Assembly: GCA_028023455.1 (NCBI GenBank)
Contig: JAQFVV010000355.1
Span: forward strand, 624,001 to 688,000
Origin: Epiperipatus broadwayi
Taxonomy: Eukaryota > Onychophora > Udeonychophora > Euonychophora > Peripatidae
Length of the DNA: 64,000 nt
Direction of reading: 5' to 3'
Each line of letters opens with the position of its first letter. Within the stretch, counting starts at the first letter, position 1. Made by a program: the position numbers and the translations under genes. The notes under the pieces were generated by a model. That model saw only the letters and a program-made list of their open reading frames with translations. It did no database searches and was not told where the DNA came from. Positions 1 to 10,965 of the stretch are shown piece by piece.

Positions 1-344
1 TGTGACCCATGGTATTAAAAGCATTTTTAAAGCCAGTTTGTTCAATTGGCTGGTTAAAATGTAAAGTTTGTTGTAAATGTAATTACCGTGCAAAAAATTT
101 TGTATAGAACTAATAAAAGAGTGACTGAACTGTAATTTTTATTACCTTCTTTATCACCTTTCTTCCTTCAATCATCTGCTATATATTTATCCTTTACACA
201 CTTAGTACATAAACTTGTCAACAGTTTTTCTATGTTTTCATTCTACTTCTTTTAAGATATTGATTATAAGAGTACCAATATCTCAATTAAGTGCAAATCT
301 TCATAATTAATAAATACAGAAAGGTTTGTGCATAAAATCTCTAT

Positions 345-500
345 CTCGTGCTTACTCATCGAACATCCCCAGACTAGTTTCTAGCTTATGGCTTTCACCA
401 GTGAGAAAGCTTCGATGTGAAATCACTGCACCTAGATCTTATTAACAGCATGTGTAAGCATATGAATTGGTGATCATGTGATATTGATTATAATTTCACC
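345..500. repeat. foldback family B fragment
   Basis: The segment contains the family words 'tgcttactcatc', 'ccccagactagtttctagctt', a 'cagtgagaaagc' stretch, 'gcacctagatctta' and 'ggtgatcatgtgat'. The same words in the same order occur at about 22.6-23.3, 28.0-28.7 and 50.2-51.4 kb. This copy is partial. No coding capacity is seen, so it is probably a non-autonomous element. Confidence 0.6.
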
Positions 501-938
501 ATTTCCTTGACGTTTTCCCTTCTTCACACAGATTTAATTGCATGTCTCATTTTTTTCATTTTAAATGCCGGACAATATTAACTCATTAAAAATATTAAAT
601 TTAAATATATGACTTACTGATAGGAAATTCTTAATTTCAGTTGGGATGTAAAAATGTTGCTATACGGTTATAATATCCACCTACTGGCTCATGCATAACA
701 GCATGAAAAACTGTTCAAAAGAGGCCATATTTTGACCAATACTAGCTTGGACAAGTTGGTTACAGTTTTCTTTCAGCATGCAGAACGAGTCTGATTGTTT
801 GCTGCATTTTAGTATACTATGGCTGGGATTTCAATTTTATATAACAGAGTTCCCATTTATTAAATAATTTAGATCTATATTAACCTGTTAAAAATTTTAA
901 ATATATATATATATCATTAAAACCATTTAATACTTAGA

Positions 939-994
939 CAATCCCAACATCAATAACAATCAACAGTTTGAAATTGTTATTGATATTGGGATTG
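939..994. repeat. short near-perfect hairpin (MITE-like)
   Basis: Two 22-nt arms, 939-960 and 973-994, are reverse complements with one mismatch around a 12-nt loop. Weaker complementarity continues outward to about 912 and 1023. It could be the centre of a small inverted-repeat element. No target duplication was identified. Confidence 0.6.
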
Positions 995-1391
995 GCTTAA
1001 AGGTTAACTGTTTTTTAATGATTACTTACAAACCCATTTAGCCTTCGGCATTATTACACTTATATATATATATATATATAATGATTGCTCTGTAGAAATA
1101 TACTTATATATATATATATATATAATGATTGCTCTGTAGAAATATAAAAAAAAAAACCCAGATATTAAGTTTATACCACAATTATTCACCAATATAAAAG
1201 TTCTGAATTACATTCTTTTACTATTCATATATTTTACAAATAACTTTTTAATTATCAGATAAACTACAGTTAGGTAATATCTAGATTTCACATTTATATT
1301 ACAATATATATTTAAATGATTTTCAACTCGATGATTTTATTATTTATTATAAATATACGTTGTTTGTGATGTGATTTTTGTAATTTCGCAG

Positions 1392-1547
1392 GATAATAAA
1401 AATTGGATAAAAACAGTTCCCAGCTCAGGTAGAGAGCAAATTTGCGTCACTTTCAGGACAAAAAGCGATAATATAGCAAAATACAAAGTAGAGCTAATAA
1501 ACCTGCAAAAGCCAGAATGGCCAAATGTTCTACTTCAACACTTCTAA
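1392..1547 (+). CDS. candidate terminal exon of an unidentified plus-strand gene
   Basis: A pyrimidine-rich run ending 'atttcgcag' precedes an open frame of 51 codons ending in TAA at 1545-1547. The peptide has mixed, gene-like composition (for example 'WIKTVPSSGREQ' and 'YKVELINLQKPEWPNVLLQ') and less AT bias than the surroundings. There is no in-frame ATG, and the next in-frame stop upstream is near 1350, so it would have to be an internal or last exon entered by splicing. I do not recognise the family. A minus-strand frame is also open here but is hydrophobic and looks less natural. The nearest harmonin-like exon is on the opposite strand, so this would be a tail-to-tail or overlapping neighbour. 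Confidence 0.35.
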   Translation, partial: DNKNWIKTVPSSGREQICVTFRTKSDNIAKYKVELINLQKPEWPNVLLQHF

Positions 1548-1771
1548 ATACTATCAAGAATAATATCAAGAATCTCAATCTGTTTGTTGTCAAGGCAACC
1601 TCTTTATCTATTGTCTAACATGTTTATATTGACACTAAAGATTGACACTTGACTGAAAGAGACTGAAATTTATAATTCAAATTTTTAAAAAAATGCTCCT
1701 AAAACAGAGAGATATAACATGTTTTTTAAGCAGACTAACACATAATGTATATAAAATATATTTATACTTAC

Positions 1772-1878
1772 CCCAGGAGTTTTCATAGCTTCTTTTAAAA
1801 TATTTTGAGCTTGATTTAAAGTAATATCAATTAGACTACGACCATCAACCATCATTAGCTGGTCACCTTTTTTTATGC
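1772..1878 (-). CDS. USH1C: harmonin-like exon E: second half of PDZ domain 3
   Basis: The exon is 107 nt, with acceptor 'cttttag|GCATAA' and donor 'CTGGG|gtaagt'. Its first two bases complete the Gly codon opened by the exon ending at 26958. It then encodes 35 residues starting 'IKKGDQLMMVDGRSLIDIT' and ending 'KEAMKTPG'. This is the beta4-alphaB-beta5 part of a PDZ fold: 'GDxL..VDGrsL' followed by the helix 'LNQAQNILKEA'. It aligns with the end of vertebrate harmonin PDZ3 ('[21 protein letters not shown]'). The exon ends in phase 0, so the final exon carrying the C-terminal tail must lie downstream, beyond the left end or unrecognised. The upstream intron is about 25 kb. Harmonin scaffolds cadherin-23 and other Usher proteins at actin-based protrusions in vertebrates. 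That role is inferred by homology only. Confidence 0.85.
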
Positions 1879-3326
1879 CTAAAAGAATCAACATTTAATG
1901 AGTAATGTTATGATATCACTTTTCAAATAATTATATAAGTTTAAATATTTATACCACAAGAAAATCTACTTCCATTTAATTTTGAGAAGTTCAAACACAT
2001 GCTTATATTACTATTAAATAAACTGTAATAAAATTAAATTTTGGTGAAAAAATAATAAAAACTTTTCAAATAACATTAGCCCACATAGTAGTGCCATCGA
2101 GTGAAAACCATAATAATTAATCGATGTTAACGTTTTAACAGATTGGGTAAGCATAAGAAATGATGATCATGTGATGTATTAATGATTTAATAATAAAAAA
2201 AAAATTAAATTTTCTATAATAGTCATTTCTCAAATAGCTTATGGGCAGACATTTGCAGGATTTAAATGTTCTAATATAATTCTACACAAAACATTCTAGA
2301 TAAAGAATATATAAAACATTGGATTAATGATAAGTCAAGTGTATGTAAAATATTATATTAATGACAAATAAAATGTATATAAAATATTGTATTAATGATT
2401 AAATCTATATAAGCTAAATACTTTTAAAAATTAGTAGTAAAAGCACTACCATTATATAAGATTATTGTAATGTTTTATGTTTCATCTAATCCAAAAGGCA
2501 ATTAAATAATGAAAAAATAAAATTCACATTGAGCACTAGAGCTGGTAATTTATATAACCTGAATACAAAATATAATGACTTGATAATTGATGAATTGTGA
2601 GGGGTTTTTTTTCTTAAAAAAGCTAAAATTTTAAAATAATAATATTTAAGGTAATCAAATTTTATTGGACATTTATAAGTATCCCTCCTGTACTCTGACA
2701 AATTTCTTTGTTTTCACTAGATTTATGTTCTCAATCTTCACTTTAATATTAAACCATTATTATTAATCAGAATACAATAAATTTGACCTCATCTGATAGA
2801 TATTTTTGTTTAGAAATTAAATAAATTTTAAAAAATTATATTTGGTTTTCAGAATTATTTTAAAAATTAGATTTTAATCAAAACAAACTGATGTCACATC
2901 ATCAAATTTCAGGCAGAGCAGATTCAATTTGCAAAATAAATGAAATCTTCTTTCTTTGATATTTGTTTTAAAAATATGAACAAATTATTTTTAATAACTA
3001 CTAAATCTATCAATTTATGCTATAAAGATTAAAAATTGTTGTAATTTTTATGATATCACTAAATATTATAACAATCTGCTGGGTGATCTCATTTATAGAC
3101 AGTTGTGCTTCCCATGACCATAATCTCTATAATAACAATAGTCAGAAGAAAATATTCTTTTATATTTAAAAATAAAACATTTCTATAAAAAATAAATATG
3201 TAATGTAAAGGGTAGCTTACAATGCACACATTCCTAAAAAGATCAAGCATATTTATTGAACCCAATCCATTTGGAATTTATATTAATAATGGGAAAGATT
3301 ATTTGTTTGTTATTATTATTACATAT
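1879..3326. other. intron DNA without recognised features
   Basis: AT-rich intronic sequence 5' of the last visible harmonin-like exon in transcript order. A small piece resembling foldback family B ('gtaagcataagaaatgatgatcatgtgat') lies at about 2147-2176. No exon, RNA gene or complete element is supported here. Confidence 0.5.
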
Positions 3327-5544
3327 TGTAACGAGATGTTCGTTACATGGTTTTTTTTTTTAATTTATTAAACATGAAAGTAAATTAAAAAATTCGCATT
3401 TAAAAATTTTCTTTAAGAATTAAAAATTGAAATTAAATATCATCTTAAACTCTTATATATTAAATCACACAGATAATGAAAAATTATTAAAATAAAACTT
3501 TATTAAAGAAAAAGTATTTTAAAACTAAATTTTAAAAAGATTTGGAGATGAAATTATATCTTTAAATTTATCTTTAAATATATTTTTGATTTGGAAAACA
3601 GGTTAATTAATCAGAAATGGAAATGATTGTTAATTAGTTAAATGTAAACCAGCCTTGGGCATTTAAATGTAAAAACATAGGTCAGATAGGAAAACAATAG
3701 AAACTTTTAGCAAATGAAATAAATCCATTGGGAAATCGGACCTCAACGAAAAGCATCATCACATCGATGACGTAATGTTAAGTCAATCCTTTGAATACGT
3801 ATAAAAGGAAAATTTGGAAATTATTAGTTAGTGAGTGATCATGATTATTACGAGGTGACAGATAGGTGTTAGTGCGGAGGTGCGGGAGAAGAGATTGAAG
3901 GACGCACGTTCAATTCCTTCAGTTTTGCTAGTAAAGAAAGAGAAATGAACTATCGTTTTTCTACATTGAGGACCAGTTAAAACAAAAACCTCCGGATGAA
4001 TAAATAAAACAATGGCTAAATGGATACCAATCTTAGGACGGCATGGGAATTCACATTCATAGCAAGCAACTGTAAAAGATGAACATTTTAAACCGTAAGA
4101 ACTTTATAAAAAATGAACATTAAATTAAACTTTCCAAATTTAAATGATTGCAATATTATCCTATCTGATCAACTTAATTTATTAATAATGTTATTTGATG
4201 TATTTCTTTTTTATATATATATTTAAAGTCATTTCCATTTATTTATTTACTTTTTTGTTCTTTAAGTTTTATTATGATTTCTGTTTTCCGTTAAGGTAAA
4301 TTATATAAATGTTAAACTTAAGTCGGGCAAGAATGGCTGTATAGATTTGTAAAGTTATATTAGGGGAGGGTAATCTTGGGTTATTTGTTTCGTGGTTAAA
4401 TTGGGTCAATGGATTGGATACATTGGTGTGATTAGTAGATGTAATATTGATTCGCTATGGGCAGAATCACTTCATATGCCGCACACTTCCATTTGCCTAT
4501 GGAAGGAATTATAAGTCAGATACCGCAGTTCCTTTCTATGGAGTTTTTTGTTTTATTGCTCTTCTTTGCAGATAGATGTAATATTCCTATCTCATAAGAG
4601 GCAATTTCTTCTCTTAACCTTTTGTGCTGCCGTATTTTATTACATTGAATACAACGATATATAAGATGAATTGATGCCAGTTTGACTACGAATTTTAGCC
4701 TAAGGTTAAATAGGGATAGAATGTTTATTTTCAAAAGCAAATTTATGTGGTCTATTCATACCTGACTCTAAATAAAAATGCATTAAATTTAAGTTGTTTA
4801 TAGACACTTGCATGGATTGTTTATTGGTTAACTATGTTTTGCGTTTCCATATTTGATCAAAATATATAGACATTCGATAAATAATGATACCTTACGGTGA
4901 GTATCTAAAATGTATTTATTCGGATGTCTTTTAAATCATTGGTGACAATGCAAGTATCTTATGGTGAATACTATTGGGTTATGTATAAATTTCCCTCTGC
5001 AATTGCCAGTATCAATGATTTTATATTTTGATCATTTATGTTTACTTTGAAATGTTTTTACCCGTGAAATCTATGTAACCGATCTATATTCAACATTATA
5101 AACAAGCTTTCATAAATTTATCTGTGCGAACTTAATTAAAATGTAAAATTAGAATATAATAGTAATTAAATGTAAATTAAAGTCAAAAATCAAAGTTAAA
5201 AATAATGTTAAATGTTAAAATGGAAAACTAATACTAAAATAATTTTAAATCTTATATATATGTGCATAAATAAATGTTTGTATTCTGATTACTGGCAGTG
5301 GCTTATTTTATTTATTTTTTAATGTTGAAATCTAATTAGATGGGATATGATATTATTAAATCTCTGCTACTCCCTGAGCTAGTGACATGGGCTAACGACC
5401 GGAATCAAAATTTAAATAAAAAAAAAATTTTTTTTTTTGTTTGACTTACGTATCTGCCTACTTTATAAATTTTTCTGGGTTCAAATGCCTAGATGGCGCC
5501 CCGTAGTGCAGATTACGTTAAGTCCCTTTCTCCGGATCGTTACA
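3327..5544 (+). mobile_element. candidate solo LTR, 2.2 kb
   Basis: The unit starts TGTAACGA and ends TCGTTACA (perfect 8-bp inverted ends of the TG...CA type). It is flanked on both sides by ATAT (3323-3326 and 5545-5548), consistent with a 4-bp target duplication, although ATAT is weak evidence in such AT-rich DNA. A good TATA box, TATAAAAG, lies at 3800-3807, followed by a less AT-rich stretch (3840-4060) and an AATAAA-rich segment near 3998, as expected for U3, R and polyadenylation. 'atggcgccccgtag' lies near the right end. There is no coding sequence. No second copy is present in the window, so solo LTR or small non-autonomous element cannot be separated. The 6.2 kb LTR element at 37.1 kb has the same TGTAA...GTTACA ends and ATAT flanks. 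Confidence 0.5.
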
Positions 5545-5548
5545 ATAT

Positions 5549-6540
5549 ATACATATAATACACAATAAATTATTTTATTATAAAATAAAATACGATCAAT
5601 ATTTTACATATATATATATATAAACTATTTGATTAAAAAAACTGTAGTGTATATAGTTTTTTTTAAAATTTAAAATTGAATATTAATTTATAGTTAAATG
5701 AATTTGGGATGGCCTGAGTTTAATTGGGTGGACACACATGTATGAAAATAAAACTGATTTTATTATTTTTTTTTTATTTGTAATAAATGAAATGTATTTA
5801 AACAATACATATAAAAATCTAAATGAATTTAAACAATAGGCAGTTTAAAATATCAGCGTTCTCAGCGTTTTATATAAAAATAGAAACTTTTTACAAATCG
5901 TGCTTCTTATCAAAAGAGATAGCTGCTACAACAATAAACAGTCATTTAAAGTAAAATTTAGAATGCTAGAATGGAGTTTTACTTTTTCTTTTATTTAAAT
6001 TATAAACATTTTTAAAAGTCAAATGCTATAATTAAAAGTTTACCAACTTCAGAGGAAAGGAAGTAAAATAAAAAGTAAGAATAAGTGATAAACTCTTAAA
6101 TAATTAAATCGTGTTTTTAAAGTTATTGGAGTAAATTTGAATATTTTAAATTTTTTTCAAAAAGAATAACGAGAATTAAGTCTGCTGAAAATTGGAAAAA
6201 ACAAATAATGAAATAATTTTCTTAATATATATTTAAAGCACTCCAATACAAATATATGATTATAAATAATTATTAAATAGTACTTTAATATGAAAATGGG
6301 CTAGAGCAAAACATGCTATTGTGTGTCGTGGTATTTCATAACAGCTGCATTAAACCTCTCTCTCTATATATATATATAAAATACATATTTTGCGGGTTCA
6401 TCCGTGTTAAAAACTTTTAATATCAATATACTGACATTTTGACTTGGTCACACAAGCCATCCACAGAGTTATAAAAAGGTAGAAAGATGGTTGTAGAGGC
6501 GCTACAATCACTGGTTTGAATAAAACATTAAAAATCCCAC
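5549..6540. other. AT-rich DNA, no gene seen
   Basis: Low-complexity AT-rich sequence between the candidate LTR and the Penelope-like element. The part nearest 6540 may be the 3' untranslated end of the Penelope-like element, but no boundary or target duplication could be fixed. Confidence 0.4.
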
Positions 6541-6560
6541 CAATAGCAAAAATGTTAAAT

Positions 6561-7230
6561 TTAAGAATGTTTTTTAAAGAAATCTTTCCAAATAGGAGGA
6601 AGTTTGCACGTATCATCTCGCTTATTGATACAATCTGGCCTTTTAAGTATCTCAATGGCTTCTCTGATTTTGCATTGGTAGAGATTATCACATCTGGATA
6701 TGATCCTGGTACTAGAAAAATCTATTTTATGACCTGAATCTATAGTATGGAGTGAGAGTGCTGATGATGATGAATGTTGTTTAACTGCATTAGCATGCTC
6801 ATCTCTCCTAACACTGATGCGACGATTACTCATACCTATGTAAGAAGCTTTACAATTTTTACATGAGATTTGATAGACACCATGAGATTCAAGAGGGATT
6901 GAATCCTTAGGCTTGGTTATTATATTGCTGATCTTTTGATGAGCAGAAAATGCTGTATCTATATTATAGCGTTTTAATATACGTCCGATACTGTCTGTAG
7001 TTCCTTTTACATATGGAACACAAATCCTAATAGCTGACTTATCATCTTTTTGTTTCCTATTTTGTCTATTTTGGGCTTGAAATAAGGTTTTTTTTATAAA
7101 TTTGTAATTATAACTATTTGCTAATAAAACACTATTAATATGATTTATTTCTTCTTTCAGATGTGTGTCATCTGAAAGGTTAATTGCTCTATTTAAAAGA
7201 GTTTTGGCTACAGAAACTATCTGAGTTGTG
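6561..7230 (-). pseudogene. Penelope-like element: C-terminal linker and GIY-YIG endonuclease
   Basis: On the minus strand an almost unbroken frame runs through a basic linker ('KFIKKTLFQAQNRQNRKQK'), 'IRICVPYVKGTTDSIGRIL', and then a GIY-YIG nuclease module: 'HGVYQISCKNCKASYIGMS' followed by 'RRISVRRDEH' and a tail ending 'WKDFFKKHS' at 6561. 'GVY' and 'YIG' are the family-defining residues, followed by the expected Arg and the 'R..EH' motif. This combination C-terminal to the reverse transcriptase is diagnostic of Penelope-like retroelements, where the nuclease nicks the target. It belongs with the RT fragment immediately upstream (7260-7697). Frameshifts between the parts make the copy inactive. 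Confidence 0.85.
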
Positions 7231-7259
7231 TGATGATGGGAATGTAAATATCTGTCTGT

Positions 7260-7697
7260 GTGTGTATCCTTTCTGTAAATAGAAAAAGATAAACTATTTG
7301 GTGTTCTGGTGACAGGAACATCAAGAAAAGGGAGTTTTTCTGTCAGACTCTGTCTCCATTGTAAATTTAATATGAGGATGCATATTATTTAAATGTAAGA
7401 AAAAATCATCTAATGTATTTTTTCCATGTTGCCATATGACAAAAGTGTCATCTATGTATCTGAGCCAAATGAGGTTTTAAAGATGATGATTCTAAAGCAC
7501 AAGTTTCTATATATTCCATGAATAAATCAGCTATTACTCCTGAGATAGGTGAGCCCATAGGAGTACCAAAAACTTGTCTGTAATGCTGTCCATTGTATAC
7601 AAAATATGTATTTAAGAGACAATGTTTAATCAAAGCAATAATATGGTCTGGTAAATTGCAACGTTGTGAGATTATATTTAAAGCTTCATCAATATAT
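7260..7697 (-). pseudogene. Penelope-like element: reverse transcriptase fragment, 5'-truncated
   Basis: The fragment begins abruptly at about 7697 next to a short (TA)n run. It encodes 'DEALNIISQRCNLPDHI', then 'YRQVFGTPMGSPISGVIADL' with 'FMEYIE' (RT motif B region, typical of Penelope-like elements). After a frame change near 7480 it continues with 'LRYIDDTFVIWQHG', the catalytic YIDD box. A second frame change near 7340 leads to 'LDVPVTRTPNSLSF'. The N-terminal half of RT is absent. The order RT then GIY-YIG, the motif spelling and the truncation fit a dead 5'-truncated copy. It lies inside the 25 kb intron of the harmonin-like gene, in the same orientation as that gene. Confidence 0.85.
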
Positions 7698-7731
7698 ATA
7701 TATATTCTACTTTATTTTAACACACAAGAAG

Positions 7732-7905
7732 ATGACTGCAGTCCAAAGTAAACAAGGATTGGAATACTTTATGGTGAATCAAATGAGGATCAAGGTGTTT
7801 GCCATTAAACACAACTACAGGAGACACCCTTGTACCTATCTATTCTTGCCTAAGGAAAATGATTTACCAAGTGAAACTGCTTTGAAGAACAACTTGCTCA
7901 AATAT
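7732..7905 (+). pseudogene. short coding-like segment, possibly an RRP7-like retrocopy remnant
   Basis: A plus-strand open stretch starting at ATG 7732 encodes about 58 residues of balanced composition ('MTAVQSKQGLEYFMVNQM', then 'YRRHPCTYLFLPKENDLPSE' and 'TALKNNLLKYQ') in very AT-rich surroundings. The arrangement of a 'KxHxxRxxP' segment, a short beta-like 'TYLFLP' and then 'ETALKNNL' loosely resembles the start of the RNA-binding region of ribosomal RNA processing protein 7. That resemblance is weak and from memory. No splice sites were identified, and the frame decays into Leu-rich low complexity after 7905. It may equally be part of an unknown repeat. Confidence 0.2.
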
Positions 7906-7929
7906 CAACTACTACTACTTTTATTATGA

Positions 7930-8310
7930 TGATTTTTATGAACTTTGTTCCAATTACAATTTTTTTTAAATCAAAGAATATTGTAAATTTTTGTTTATTT
8001 ATTTTTTTTAAATCTTGTTATCTATCTGATGTATTTTCACACTCTGATGCTGAAGCCTCATTTTTCAGAATTAGCAAAGAAGAAAAGGGGGGATTATTCA
8101 TTTTGATATTTTTTATATTTTCATTATAAATAAAATTTAGGTAAAGCCACCTGCTTCACATCAGGTTATCCACATAAATATTGAGGTAAGATTATCTAAA
8201 TTTATTTTCATAGGTTAAATTACAACACTTATACAGAATACATATTATATGTTTTATTTTGTGATTAACCTTGTGTATATATTTTCCAGTATGTATGACT
8301 AATCAACTAG
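7930..8310. other. AT-rich DNA next to the tetranucleotide array
   Basis: No gene is supported. The open frame at 7926-8129 is Phe/Lys-rich low complexity and was not accepted. Confidence 0.4.
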
Positions 8311-9774
<1,464 letters not shown>

Positions 9775-10620
9775 ATATATATAAATTGGGGAAACTTGTT
9801 AAATAGGTTGTTAACATCTGTGAATATATATAATTTAGCTAGCCTGCATCTCAATTATCTTAAATAACTAAAGTTTATTTTTCTATATAATTATGATTTG
9901 TAGAGAATGAGTGACATAGGTGGATTTTTACCATGGGGTATAAGGGTTGGATTATAATAATCATTAATTAGTAAAATGGTAGGGGTTCATAGGTGACACA
10001 TGTACATATGATTATGTTTTATTTTTTTTATCATTACTATTGTTGTTATACTTTATATTTATTATTGTTAATAAATGTTTAAGAGTTTGTTTTATTCCAG
10101 TCCCTGGTTTATTGAGTTGTTCTGACATTCCACAGTTTATAAATAATTATGCATGCACACACATCTATTTTTCTTATCATATAAAAGCTTGAAAATAAAA
10201 CAAATATAATAAATGCTAGTTGTAACCTATATATAGGTGCAGGTGTAGCTATGTGTATCTGTTCATACCTGCTAAAGAAGTTAAAAGCAATATTCTCTCT
10301 GGGTTTGAATATTAGGGCATAACGAAATTTAAATAGGGAAAAGTGGATGACCTAAACTAAATTGCATTTATTATTATTAAATAGGGATAGAGTTAGTCAA
10401 TCAAAGTGTATGCAATCATTGGTTAAGCATTTCATCAGTTTCTCATTAGCATTTTATCAGATGACCCACAGTTTGAACATAGTTGGATACAACTTTTTTC
10501 CCCTTCTAAGCCTGGTAGGTTTCTGAAGATTGTTTCATTAGAGGTAATAAATTAGAGCATATTAACTTATCCTCTCACCATATTGCTACATCTGCATAGT
10601 AGTACAGTCTGCAAATTAGT
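9775..10620. other. intron DNA, no gene seen
   Basis: AT-rich sequence between the tetranucleotide array and a less AT-rich block. No exon or complete element was recognised. A TATTCCAGTCCCTGG-containing stretch at about 10093-10110 and 'tgacattccaca' near 10122 are LTR-end-like but isolated. Confidence 0.4.
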
Positions 10621-10627
10621 TGACCAT

Positions 10628-10965
10628 CCATTACATCTCGTGCACCATCATTGGGTTTTGTTAGTTTATGACTGTTGATGAAGAGTTCTGCCCATTATAC
10701 TGGTGTTAGCAATGTTTGGGATTAGTTGTAATCATTCCGTCCATTATATCTGGCGTCATCAACTTTTGGGCTAGTGGTCATCATTCTGTCCGTTATATCT
10801 GGCGCCAGCAACATTTGGGGCTCGATAGATAGGTGTATCATCACATAAATACTTTGTGTAAGTTGGTCATACATTGTGATCGAACCAGCTGATTGTTGAA
10901 TCTGATAGATATATCCAAGTGCTAATCGTTCCGTCCGTTATATCTGGAAACCAATGTGGATGCAC
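10628..10965. repeat. 49-bp tandem repeat, possible LTR-element leader remnant
   Basis: Units starting 'ccattata', 'ccattata' and 'ccgttata' at 10692, 10741 and 10790 are exactly 49 bp apart. Each carries 'tctggcgYcakcaac' followed by 'tttgggSctag'. A more diverged unit begins near 10628 and a partial one at about 10934 ('ccgttatatctgg'). The words 'tggcgcc' and 'tttggggctcg' resemble primer-binding or leader sequences of LTR elements, which is an inference only. The block is clearly less AT-rich than its flanks. Confidence 0.6.

Larger units (their letters stand above)
1..1391. other. intergenic or intronic DNA with small repeats
   Basis: AT-rich sequence with no convincing exon. It holds a fragment of foldback family B (about 345-500), a small hairpin (939-994), and a 43-44 bp tandem duplication at about 1058-1145 that couples a (TA)n run to the words 'atgattgctctgtag'. 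If the harmonin-like gene ends to the left of the window, this stretch lies inside its last intron, and the last coding exon after 1772 should lie further left. I could not find that exon here. Confidence 0.5.

Noticed and set aside
1390-1547. Reading the minus strand here as the last harmonin exon
   Set aside because: The minus frame is open but hydrophobic and does not resemble the expected PDZ3 end and C-terminal tail.
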